A stretch of 36,395 nt of DNA from Paludibacteraceae bacterium. GTDB lineage: Bacteria; Bacteroidota; Bacteroidia; Bacteroidales; Paludibacteraceae. The notes beneath the pieces were generated by a model that had not been told where the DNA came from, did not search any database, and saw only the letters and a program-made list of their open reading frames with translations. Positions 8,849 through 17,359 of this stretch are shown one piece after another (positions within the stretch are counted from its first letter, which is position 1; each line of letters starts with the position of its first letter). The stretch is taken from contig JAEELX010000085.1 in assembly GCA_016282955.1 (NCBI GenBank), forward strand, positions 1 to 36,395. Reading direction: 5' to 3'. The position numbers were made by a program, and so were the translations under genes.

Positions 8849-9640
8849 TCAAAATTTATATCTCATTGCAAGCCCCATAGACCCATCAAAAGAAATGGTC
8901 GGGGCAATAGCAAGTTTTTTGTTAATAAAAATACGCGTTTGCTTACCTGGAGCTGCTATACCATCAATTACATTGATAAGATACATAGTAGCAGTAAACG
9001 CGATACAACCATAACCTACATTTTGCCACATATCCGCCCTATCACTATATTCTGCCCTATGCTTTAGATCCTCTTGCATCAATCTTTCGTCAGAAGATTT
9101 CATAGCATAACTCAGCACAATACCTCCAATCCCTAATAGTTCAGTAGTGATAAAAAAGGCTCCTTTCCCCTTGCTTCCTTTATATATTTGTGCCATTCCT
9201 GGTACAAAACAACGTGCTGAAAAAGGATATTTCGTTGAAATACGAACATGTTCGTATTCAAAAGTAGGATTTTTTGCGGTTTGAACTAACAAATATACTT
9301 TATATTCACCAGGTCCTAATTGTTCAACGTACTCACTTATCACACGTGCCTTAACTATCAAGTCATGGTTACTTTCTACGGAAAGATTCCCTGATTTTAT
9401 AGAAACACGCGTATCGGTGCCCGTTGCAATTCCACGACGGCGAAGCAGTTCTTTATAAGCTTTATTTCGAGCGTTATTAATCTCCCAACCTTCAGCAGAG
9501 ACCACTTCAATATAGGAATTGTTTGCATCATAAAAATAACCTCCCGTCCAAAAAGGTTTTTCCTGCTGAGCAAACACACTCTGCTCACCCACCATAAGAG
9601 TGAGCAGAATGGTTAATATAGTAATAAAATGTTTATTCAT
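8849..9640 (-). CDS. LPP20-like N-terminal region plus DUF5683-like membrane domain
   Basis: Signal peptide; WEINNARNKAYKELLRR...KARVISEYVEQLGPGEYKVYLLVQ; then FVPGMAQIYKGSKGKGAFF...YLINVIDGIAA resembling the DUF5683 protein at 21076-21822. Confidence 0.6.
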   Translation of the reverse strand: MNKHFITILTILLTLMVGEQSVFAQQEKPFWTGGYFYDANNSYIEVVSAEGWEINNARNKAYKELLRRRGIATGTDTRVSIKSGNLSVESNHDLIVKARVISEYVEQLGPGEYKVYLLVQTAKNPTFEYEHVRISTKYPFSARCFVPGMAQIYKGSKGKGAFFITTELLGIGGIVLSYAMKSSDERLMQEDLKHRAEYSDRADMWQNVGYGCIAFTATMYLINVIDGIAAPGKQTRIFINKKLAIAPTISFDGSMGLAMRYKF

Positions 9641-9651
9641 TTAATGATATT

Positions 9652-10254
9652 TTAACGTCCTTCTTTATAATTTTGGAAGCGTTGTTCCATTTGTTTACGA
9701 TATTCTTGCTCATTAAATCCGATACGGTCTTTTTCGTCTTGTGTCAATTTATTTTGAACCTCTTGAGCAATCTTGCGTGCAGCTTCTTGTTTAGAAATCT
9801 GAATGGCAGTATAACACTCAATATGACCGTCGCTTTCTACTGATGACCAACGAGTGCAACTTTGTGATGTTTCATTAATAATCTTATCAATAATCCTATC
9901 ACCAGCACTTGTCAATTTTTGCTCTAAATCATTGCCTTTATTGTTTCCAACCGATGAAGAGTAATCGCTAACCATACCTTTGTAAGCATGCTGCATTTTT
10001 AGACGTACAATTTCTTGTGCATTCTGCAATGCATACTTTTGCACTTGCCCTTTTTGATTACTTGAACCACGGTATATACCCGTTGCTGCAAATTCTTGGG
10101 GAGTATCATACACTTCACAAGGCATAGAATAGGTTTCTCCAAAAGGATTTCCACCCCGACCGTTAGACTTTTGTGCTACATGTTTTTTTGCACCACAAGA
10201 TACAAGTGCAATCGCTACTATTAAAACGACTGCAAAAAGATTAATTTTTTTCAT
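9652..10254 (-). CDS. LPP20 family lipoprotein
   Basis: Lipobox LVSCG; MPCEVYDTPQEFAATGIYRGS...QNAQEIVRLK LPP20-type pattern. Confidence 0.6.
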   Translation of the reverse strand: MKKINLFAVVLIVAIALVSCGAKKHVAQKSNGRGGNPFGETYSMPCEVYDTPQEFAATGIYRGSSNQKGQVQKYALQNAQEIVRLKMQHAYKGMVSDYSSSVGNNKGNDLEQKLTSAGDRIIDKIINETSQSCTRWSSVESDGHIECYTAIQISKQEAARKIAQEVQNKLTQDEKDRIGFNEQEYRKQMEQRFQNYKEGR

Positions 10255-10341
10255 TTTTAATTTTGCCAGTTATATCCCATCGGCACGTCGGTTTTAAATA
10301 AATTTGTTTTAATTTTTTGCCTACTCACTTGGCTTTTCGGC

Positions 10342-10944
10342 TTACTCCATTTGTTGATTTTTTTTATATTGCATATATTGTTCAAATTTTTTTCTCATTT
10401 CCTCCTTGTACATAGTATCATCCACATATTGTAATAGTTCCTTCTGATCGATACTATCATTTTTTTCTAAATTACTTTTTAAGACACGAACTGCCACATA
10501 TGCTATGTATGTTCTGCTTGGTGTAATTGAAAATTTAAGACATATTATTTCGCTATTATTTAACGCTTGCTGTTGCTCTTCTGTAATCATAGGGGCTTCT
10601 ACAATCGTTTCAGAGGATGAGCTGTCAGCTGAGGTAACACTTATAATGCGTCGTGGCTTTTTTTCAATAATCTGATTAATAGCATAGCGTACTGCTTTGC
10701 TTTTAGCAATCTCTTGAGTATGACCTTCCGCAATTCCTACTGCTCGAAATTCCTCCATCGTATCATATGATTCCTCCATACAAGGGAATTGTCGTATAGC
10801 TGGATCTATTTCAAAACCATCATATAATGTATCACGTTTTGCTTGTGTTTCTTTCTTCGTCATTTTCCCCTTTGGTTTTGCAACAATAGACGAAAATACT
10901 CCACTACATATAATAGCCATAGTTATAACTAAAATTCTTTTCAT
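10342..10944 (-). CDS. LPP20-like exported protein
   Basis: Signal peptide; PCMEESYDTMEEFRAVGIAEGHTQEIAKSKAVRYAINQII parallels the 9652-10254 protein. Confidence 0.55.
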   Translation of the reverse strand: MKRILVITMAIICSGVFSSIVAKPKGKMTKKETQAKRDTLYDGFEIDPAIRQFPCMEESYDTMEEFRAVGIAEGHTQEIAKSKAVRYAINQIIEKKPRRIISVTSADSSSSETIVEAPMITEEQQQALNNSEIICLKFSITPSRTYIAYVAVRVLKSNLEKNDSIDQKELLQYVDDTMYKEEMRKKFEQYMQYKKNQQME

Positions 10945-10975
10945 TGTTCTTTAATTTAATTTTTTAGCCTACAAC

Positions 10976-11401
10976 CTATTTTAACGGCGTTTCGGCATTT
11001 TCGTTTTGTTTATCATTTTTCATTAATAATGTTATTGTATATTCGTAAAGATCATCTTTAAATTCCCATCTTCCATCAATAAAGATTTCTGCAAGAATTT
11101 GGGTTTTCCCCTTATCAATTATAGTATTTCCATTCTTATCCTTGACCTCTTCCCTGAAAGTCCCTATATATAAGGTTTTGTTAATAAGTAGAGGCATTAT
11201 ATCGTTAATTGCCGCAGATTTAGCCGCTTCTAATGTGTATCCACTTCCTACTCCGTGTGCATATACCTTAAATCTTGGATTCAAAGCATAATTATCATCA
11301 ACCATTTGTACATCTACAATCGGTTTGGATGCTTTCATTGGCATACATGTTACTATTCCGAAAGAAATAATCAACAAAAAATTAAAATACTGTTTCATCA
11401 T
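10976..11401 (-). CDS. Short LPP20-like exported protein
   Basis: Signal peptide; VYAHGVGSGYTLEAAKSAAINDIMPLL. Confidence 0.45.
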   Translation of the reverse strand: MMKQYFNFLLIISFGIVTCMPMKASKPIVDVQMVDDNYALNPRFKVYAHGVGSGYTLEAAKSAAINDIMPLLINKTLYIGTFREEVKDKNGNTIIDKGKTQILAEIFIDGRWEFKDDLYEYTITLLMKNDKQNENAETPLK

Positions 11402-11427
11402 ATTGTTATATTTTTATTGCTTCGCAT

Positions 11428-11665
11428 ACATAAAAAGAAGACGCAGACCTCACTCGTTGCCTATTCACGAACTGAGGCCTTCGCATGCCGATAAGTCAAA
11501 TAAACAACAATGAAACCTACGCCGATATGACAACTGCCTGCTTAGAACAGCAGAGCAAGTATGAACGTCATACCCATAGGCATCTGTTGATTACTTTGTT
11601 TCTGACTTATCAATTAAAAGTTTGCGAAGCTTTCAGTTCGTCAATAACAAAGCGTCAATAAACGC
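11428..11665 (-). ncRNA. Candidate structured RNA with 6S-like rod architecture
   Basis: Long-range pairing of 11467-11484 with 11624-11641, 11490-11498 with 11603-11611, 11526-11531 with 11567-11572, apical hairpin 11538-11553; U-rich 3' end (CUUCUUUUUAUG); no CDS explains it. Confidence 0.55.
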
Positions 11666-11848
11666 CATCAATATGTACTGAATCCCTCTAACCCATAGTC
11701 AAACGACTATTCGGCGTAGCAGAATTCCGCGAAAAAAGTGCCTTTTTGTGTCAACCACATTTTGACCCTTTTTCCGTTGCGAAATTACTACATATTTTTT
11801 AATACCAAAATAAAAATTATATCGTTGTATATCAACCAATTAAAATCC

Positions 11849-11888
11849 CTATTGAAAATTTTTGCATCAATACGCATTTTTTCAATAG
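11849..11888. other. 40-bp interrupted palindrome CTATTGAAAA...TTTTCAATAG, possible terminator downstream of the Rel-like gene
   Basis: 10-bp perfect arms (11849-11858 / 11879-11888) with inner TGC/GCA pairing. Confidence 0.5.
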
Positions 11889-11999
11889 AAAAAAGATGTG
11901 CTACCAAATGCTGAAAAACAGTCGTTTTATACAAAAACAACACGTCTGCTTGTGATAGCAAACAGATACATTTTTAGCCAACCAAATGCCACAAACCAC

Positions 12000-13472
12000 C
12001 TATTTTTTCTTCCACTTCGACAAAATTATTCGGTACGGATACCGCTCTTTGAGGTGTTGCACGTTCGGGCAGTTGGCAGCGTGAATCTTGATGCCCTTGT
12101 TGATGGTGATGAAGCCCACAATCGGGTCGTTGAGTTGCGGATTACAGCATTTTGCCAACGTATATTCCACGTTTTGCATATCAAAATTCACCTCTAACTC
12201 CAACGCCGAAGGACTCTCAGCAGGTCTCGGCACAAAGGGCGTTTGCGGGACGTTTTCGTGTTGGTGAGATGAGGAATCGGGATTCAATTCTTGCTCGCAT
12301 TGCTGATATAACTCCTTGATTTTCAACATCTCTTCCTTGCCTTGTGCCAACGACTGGAAGAAATCCGACATCGTCTTGTAGCCCAATTTAATCAGCAACC
12401 GATTGATGATTTTGTCGTTAAATTCCAACTTCCAATTTTTGAGTCGCCGAGCCAACATTTCCTTGCCCTCGTTGACATTTTTGTACTCAATCTCCTTCAA
12501 AGCCTGCCGAATTTTTTGGCGTGCGTGGGACGAGACAACGAACGAAAGCCAGTCATTAGTCGGTTTTTGGTTCGGTGAGGTCTTAATCTCAACGCGGTCG
12601 CCGTTTTGCAACACGTGCCGAATGGGAACGTTGACGTCATTGACCTTTGCCCCCGTGCATTTCTTGCCCAAACTCGTGTGTATCATAAACGCAAAGTCCA
12701 ACACAGTGGCGTTGATAGGCAGTTTTTTCAGGTCTCCCATCGGCGTAAAGACAAAAATCGATTCGTCCTCAATGTTGATTTGTTTAGCATCAATGCCCTT
12801 GTACGACCAATGCGAAGCCACGCCATTCTCTGCCACGTCGTCCATCCGTTTGGTGCGAATCTGTATCTCAACCCACTTTTGTTCGGGTCCTAAAACGGTC
12901 GTATGCAGGCTCTCATAGCCATTTTCTTTCGGCACCGAAATCCAATCCCGCAGTCGTTTGGGGTTGGGTGGAAAAATGTCGGTGATGATAGAATAGACTT
13001 GCCAGCAGTCCTTTTTCTCGTTCTGCGGCTCGGAATCCAAAATAATCCGAATAGCAAAAAGGTCATAAATATGGTCTACATCGCAGTGCTGCACCTGCAT
13101 CTTGTGGTAGATAGAGTGGATGGATTTGGGTCGCCCTTTGATGGTAAAATGAAAATTTTCTTCCTCCAATTTCTTCTTCAAAGGTTCAATAAACGCCTGA
13201 ATATAGTGGTCTCGTTCCGCTTTTTTCTCGTTCAGTGCGTGAGCAATGCCTTTGTATGCCTCATAATTAGTAAACTTCAACGCAAGGTCTTCCATCTCGG
13301 TTTTGATGGCGTATAAACCCAATCGATGGGCGAGTTTGGCGTGCAAATCAGCGGTTTCTTTGGCGATATGCCGTTTTTTCTCGCTGTCTTCTTCCTTGTC
13401 CAACTGTTTCATGTACTCCAACCGCTCCTGGAGGATGTTGTACAGTACCGTATTTATTTCGTTCATTGCCAT
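12000..13472 (-). CDS. RelA/SpoT-family (p)ppGpp synthetase with TGS and zinc-finger-like region; no HD hydrolase, no ACT
   Basis: LAHRLGLYAIKTEMEDL, GRPKSIHSIYHKM, DLFAIRIILD, DWISVPKENGYESLHTTVLGPE, VEIQIRT, TGS VFTPMGDLKKLPINATVLDFAFMIHTSLGKKCTGAKVN; ends at PYRIILSKWKKK. Confidence 0.9.
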   Translation of the reverse strand: MAMNEINTVLYNILQERLEYMKQLDKEEDSEKKRHIAKETADLHAKLAHRLGLYAIKTEMEDLALKFTNYEAYKGIAHALNEKKAERDHYIQAFIEPLKKKLEEENFHFTIKGRPKSIHSIYHKMQVQHCDVDHIYDLFAIRIILDSEPQNEKKDCWQVYSIITDIFPPNPKRLRDWISVPKENGYESLHTTVLGPEQKWVEIQIRTKRMDDVAENGVASHWSYKGIDAKQINIEDESIFVFTPMGDLKKLPINATVLDFAFMIHTSLGKKCTGAKVNDVNVPIRHVLQNGDRVEIKTSPNQKPTNDWLSFVVSSHARQKIRQALKEIEYKNVNEGKEMLARRLKNWKLEFNDKIINRLLIKLGYKTMSDFFQSLAQGKEEMLKIKELYQQCEQELNPDSSSHQHENVPQTPFVPRPAESPSALELEVNFDMQNVEYTLAKCCNPQLNDPIVGFITINKGIKIHAANCPNVQHLKERYPYRIILSKWKKK

Positions 13473-13489
13473 AGTTCCTATATTTTTTG

Positions 13490-13497
13490 CAAAAATA
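13490..13497 (-). promoter_or_regulatory. Bacteroidetes -7 element TATTTTTG upstream of the Rel-like gene
   Basis: Matches TAnnTTTG on the - strand, 18 bp upstream of the ATG. Confidence 0.5.
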
Positions 13498-13519
13498 CTT
13501 TTTTTTGAATAGTTTTTTT

Positions 13520-13527
13520 TATCTTTG
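13520..13527 (+). promoter_or_regulatory. Bacteroidetes -7 element TATCTTTG
   Basis: Matches TAnnTTTG, 30 bp upstream of ATG 13558. Confidence 0.5.
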
Positions 13528-13557
13528 CGAAAAATAAAAACGTATAAAGATTGAAAT

Positions 13558-14313
13558 ATGAAAAAAACGCGCCTTGTGCTTCGTTTATCGCTTAGTGGAG
13601 CAATTATTTTTTTGGTTTTAGTATGTGTTCAAAGTGTGATAACACCGATTAAATTTGAACAAGCAAGAGAGTTTCGTTCGCAAGCTGTCATCAAGAAATT
13701 GTCGTATATTCGTACTGCTGAAGAGGAGTATTTCTTGGTTACAGGTCGTTATACTGCCGATTTGGATTCCTTGCTTTACTTTTTGAAAAACACGCCCAAA
13801 CGTGAAATCCTCAAAGAAGGAAGTTTGACAGAAAAACAGTTAGAAGCGGGTTTGACCGAACATAAAGCCGCAAGAATTATTCGCGATGCAAAAGAAAAAG
13901 CAAAGAAAGAACTGCAAACGGATAATGATAGCATTTTATATGACTATATTTATGCGAACGATAAGGACGTGATTGAAAACGGATTGGTCGGCTTTAAGCG
14001 TGATACCATTATCGAAAATATGATTGATATGATCTATAAAGGTGCGTTGGACGAGACTACGATTGACGACATCATCATCATTCCTTACACAAAAGGTCAG
14101 CGTTTTGAAGCCGAAGTGAACAACGATTACGTAACTTCTAACGGCTCGAAAATACCTTTGTTGGAGGTTCGGGCACATTTCAATACCTTTTTGGGAGATT
14201 TGGACAAACAAGAAAGATTTAATTTAATCGATAAAGAGACCAAGTTAGACCACTATCCAGGCTTGAAAATCGGTAGTTTGGACGCTCCGAACAAGAATGC
14301 GGGTAACTGGTAA
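13558..14313 (+). CDS. Conserved hypothetical membrane-anchored protein
   Basis: N-terminal TM helix; good upstream -7 element; tight linkage to rsmD. Confidence 0.7.
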   Translation: MKKTRLVLRLSLSGAIIFLVLVCVQSVITPIKFEQAREFRSQAVIKKLSYIRTAEEEYFLVTGRYTADLDSLLYFLKNTPKREILKEGSLTEKQLEAGLTEHKAARIIRDAKEKAKKELQTDNDSILYDYIYANDKDVIENGLVGFKRDTIIENMIDMIYKGALDETTIDDIIIIPYTKGQRFEAEVNNDYVTSNGSKIPLLEVRAHFNTFLGDLDKQERFNLIDKETKLDHYPGLKIGSLDAPNKNAGNW

Positions 14314-14332
14314 TTTTCTGAATCGATAACGT

Positions 14333-14863
14333 ATGCGAATCATAGCAGGAACATTTAGGGGGTATCGTTTGCCCCCTATTAAGCATTTGTCTGCACGCCC
14401 TACGACCGATTTTGCGAAAGAAAATCTGTTCAATGTTTTGGTGCATCGGTTTGATTTGAGTGATTTTGAGGTTTTAGACCTATTTGCAGGTACGGGTTCG
14501 ATTAGTTTGGAGTTCGTTAGTCGCGGTGTAAAAAGCGTTACGGCTGTTGAAAAAGCCCACACGCAGCAACAATTTATTGCTTCAACTTGCAACGCTTTAA
14601 AAATCAATAATTTACGTTTAGTTCGGAGTGATGTGTTTCATTTCCTCAGTATCTGCAAGGTGCAATACGATTGTATTTTTGCGGACCCACCGTATAGTTT
14701 GGAGGCGTTGCAAAGTATTCCCGACCTAATTTTTGCTCATTCGTTGCTGAAAACAGACGGTTTGTTGATATTGGAGCATTCCAAAGAAAATAATTTTTCG
14801 ACGCATCCGCATTTTGTGGAAGAACGCGTTTATGGGAGCGTGCATTTCTCGTTTTTTCAATGA
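14333..14863 (+). CDS. rsmD: 16S rRNA (guanine966-N2)-methyltransferase
   Basis: MRIIAGTFRGYRL, RPTTDFAKENLFN, LDLFAGTGSISLEFVSRG, DCIFADPPY. Confidence 0.93.
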   Translation: MRIIAGTFRGYRLPPIKHLSARPTTDFAKENLFNVLVHRFDLSDFEVLDLFAGTGSISLEFVSRGVKSVTAVEKAHTQQQFIASTCNALKINNLRLVRSDVFHFLSICKVQYDCIFADPPYSLEALQSIPDLIFAHSLLKTDGLLILEHSKENNFSTHPHFVEERVYGSVHFSFFQ

Positions 14864-15660
14864 TTATCGGACTTTTTGGCTTCTTGCCAAGCGTTTTCCA
14901 TCTCCTCCAACGATAAATCGCTCACTTTTTTGCTTTGCTTTTGGGCATATTGTTCCACGTAATTGAAACGCTGAATGAATTTTTGGTTGGTTTTTTCCAA
15001 CGCATTATCGGGGTGCAAACCGTACAGCCGTGCCATATTGATGAGCGAAAATAGAATATCGCCAAACTCATTTTCCAAGTCCTCGCTCGGCTTCTCAGTG
15101 GTTTGTTTTTTGAGTTCGGCTTCAAATTCACCGATTTCCTCTTTGACTTTATCCCAAACGTCCTCTTTTTTCTCCCAATCAAAGCCTACATGAGCCACTT
15201 TATCTTGTATCCGAAAAGCTTTGATGAGCGTCGGTAACGAGTCAGAAATGCCTCCCAAAACCGTTTTATTACCTCCTTTTTCCTTCAATTTGATTTTTTC
15301 CCACATTAAAGAAACCTCTTCGGGATTTTCTGCGGACATATTACCATAGATATGCGGATGCCGAAAAACCAACTTATCAGATAGTTTATTGCACACATCG
15401 GCGATGTCAAAGAGGTCTGTCTCGGACGCAATCTCGGCATAAAAAACGATGTGTAACAGCACGTCTCCCAACTCTTTACACACCTCTGCGTAATCTTTTT
15501 TGATGAGTTGTGCCGACAACTCGTTGACCTCTTCAATCGTGTTTTGACGCAACGATTCGAAGGTTTGTTTGTGGTCCCACGGACACTTTTGGCGTAATTC
15601 ACTCATGATGGTCAGCAGCCGATCAAACGCCTGCAACTGTTCTTCGCGACTATGTTTCAT
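14857..15660 (-). CDS. mazG: Nucleoside triphosphate pyrophosphohydrolase
   Basis: LRQKCPWDHKQTFESLRQNTIEEVNEL, ELGDVLLHIVFYAEIA, duplicated MazG domain. Confidence 0.93.
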   Translation of the reverse strand: MKHSREEQLQAFDRLLTIMSELRQKCPWDHKQTFESLRQNTIEEVNELSAQLIKKDYAEVCKELGDVLLHIVFYAEIASETDLFDIADVCNKLSDKLVFRHPHIYGNMSAENPEEVSLMWEKIKLKEKGGNKTVLGGISDSLPTLIKAFRIQDKVAHVGFDWEKKEDVWDKVKEEIGEFEAELKKQTTEKPSEDLENEFGDILFSLINMARLYGLHPDNALEKTNQKFIQRFNYVEQYAQKQSKKVSDLSLEEMENAWQEAKKSDNH

Positions 15661-16430
15661 AAATACTGTAATTCTACTTTTCCTTGTTCGTTCATTTGGG
15701 CGTAGGAGTTGATTTTAAATAAGTCGCCCAAGATAATCACGCGACTATTGGGCGTAATTTGCAAGTCCAAATCAATGTGTCGGTGCCCAAAAATATAGTA
15801 ATCAAAGTGCTCTGTTTGCTCCTTTTCTTTGCTAAAAAGCACCAACGATTCGTTATTTTCGCCTAAAAAATCGGTCGGCTTTTTCAGTTCTTTTAAGCGA
15901 CTTTGTTTCGCCCAAGCATAGCCGATCGCATTACCAATAAAAGGTGGCAGTGAACGGTATAAATACTGCATATATCTGTTGCGGAAGATTTTTTGCAACC
16001 GCATAAAGGCAAGAATCCGTTTTTGTTTTTCTTTGGAGAAACGCTGCAAGTAATCCGAAGGCACAATCCCGTCTCCGTGTGCCAAGAAGCAACGCTTCCC
16101 GTGAATAACCGTCTGAGCAGTAGCTGGATGCCAAATGATGCCCGTCTGTTTCGCCAAATAACCGAACATCCACATATCGTGGTTGCCCGCAAAAAAATGT
16201 ACTTCAATGCCTTTGTTAGTTAGTTCGCGTAGGGTTTGCAAAAGGAGCGGAAACTGTTTGCGTTGCCACCAAAAAAACTCAAACCAAAAGTCAAAAATAT
16301 CGCCCAACAAGTAAATCGCCGTTGCATCTTGCTCAAACTTACGCAACAAATCGACCATCTTTTGTTCCTGCTCTTGCGGGGTGGAAAAAGCCCGTGAACC
16401 AATATGTGCATCGCTTAAAAAATATACCAT
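15657..16430 (-). CDS. lpxH: LpxH-like UDP-2,3-diacylglucosamine diphosphatase (metallophosphoesterase)
   Basis: FLSDAHIGS, LLGDIFDFWFE, FFAGNHDMWM, LAHGDG, FGHRH. Confidence 0.85.
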   Translation of the reverse strand: MVYFLSDAHIGSRAFSTPQEQEQKMVDLLRKFEQDATAIYLLGDIFDFWFEFFWWQRKQFPLLLQTLRELTNKGIEVHFFAGNHDMWMFGYLAKQTGIIWHPATAQTVIHGKRCFLAHGDGIVPSDYLQRFSKEKQKRILAFMRLQKIFRNRYMQYLYRSLPPFIGNAIGYAWAKQSRLKELKKPTDFLGENNESLVLFSKEKEQTEHFDYYIFGHRHIDLDLQITPNSRVIILGDLFKINSYAQMNEQGKVELQYL

Positions 16431-16432
16431 AA

Positions 16433-16744
16433 CTACATAAAGCCGAGTTCTAAACGTGCTTCTTCACTCATCATATCCTTCGACCATTCGGGTTCAAAAA
16501 CGACATTCACCTCCACTTTTTCGATGCCTTCCACGCTTCCCACTTTCTGTTTTATATCCTCCACAATAAAGTCTGCAGCAGGGCAACTTGGAGCGGTAAG
16601 CGTCATCTCAATCGTACACACTTCGCCTTCAATATCAATTTTATATATCAATCCTAAGTCGTACACATTCACAGGGATTTCGGGGTCAAACACCGTCTTT
16701 AACATGGCCAAAACCTTCTCTTCTTTTTCTAAAAACGCATTCAT
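16433..16744 (-). CDS. MIP18/DUF59 family Fe-S assembly protein (SufT-like)
   Basis: LKTVFDPEIPVNVYDLGLIYKI...EMTLTAPSCPAADFI. Confidence 0.88.
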   Translation of the reverse strand: MNAFLEKEEKVLAMLKTVFDPEIPVNVYDLGLIYKIDIEGEVCTIEMTLTAPSCPAADFIVEDIKQKVGSVEGIEKVEVNVVFEPEWSKDMMSEEARLELGFM

Positions 16745-16810
16745 ATCATCAAAGTTATGCTACAAAAATACTATTTTTTGGCATTAAAAAAAATGTTTCC
16801 AAGTGTTTGA

Positions 16811-16855
16811 CTACAAATTCACTTTATCTTTGGTGGCGAAGATTTGAAAGCCGAT
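16811..16855 (-). repeat. Direct repeat copy A: duplicated 3' end of the DUF2851 gene
   Basis: 42/45 identical to 17380-17424; translates IGFQIFATKDKVNL-stop on - strand. Confidence 0.9.
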
Positions 16856-17065
16856 AAAAAATAAGATAAAAAGGATTTATTATGCTACCCAACTGCACGA
16901 TCAAACCATATATTTGAATATTGCAGAATTTGAAAATGAACGAAAGAATAAGAAAATCAAAAAAAGAGAGAGTACTATATTCAGTAACAGACCATATAAA
17001 AAGACTTGATAGCGACAGCTTAGGTTTACACCAGTTCTGCCCACATATCAAATCTTTTTCAACCA

Positions 17066-17096
17066 CAAAGGTACAGTAATTTTTTAATATAACAAA
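17066..17096 (-). promoter_or_regulatory. Bacteroidetes promoter TTTG-N19-TACCTTTG
   Basis: CAAAGGTA (17066-17073) and CAAA (17093-17096) read on - strand. Confidence 0.5.
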
Positions 17097-17189
17097 AAAA
17101 TGAAAAAGGAAGAGCTATTAATAACAAAAGTGCCAGAAGTTAGTTAAGCAGTAGAAGCCACCATTACATAACTTTGACACTTTCGACCA

Positions 17190-17220
17190 CAAAGGTACGA
17201 TATAAAAACTAAAATAACAA
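17190..17220 (-). promoter_or_regulatory. Bacteroidetes promoter TTG-N20-TACCTTTG
   Basis: CAAAGGTA (17190-17197), CAA at 17218-17220 read on - strand. Confidence 0.5.
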
Positions 17221-17308
17221 CAAAAATGACATTCGCCGAAAAAATAAGTAAAAAGTTTACCACATTCCAACGTCTTGCCAATGCGAGCAAAATGATAACA
17301 GTCGGGGA

Positions 17309-17359
17309 CGCAAGTGTCTCACCTGCGAAAATAGTAGTGGCGAAGGTCTCCGAACCTTC
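17309..17359. repeat. Two adjacent hairpins, REP-like
   Basis: CGCAAGTGtctCACCTGCG (17309-17327) and GAAGGTctccgaACCTTC (17342-17359), second preceded by GTGG. Confidence 0.55.

Noticed and set aside
14857-14863. 7-bp convergent overlap of rsmD and mazG (TCAATGA)
   Set aside because: Short tail-to-tail overlaps are common; no further signal.
14951-14966. parS-like TGTTCCACGT half-site
   Set aside because: The second half (AATTGA) does not complete the TGTTYCACGTGRAACA palindrome and it lies inside mazG.
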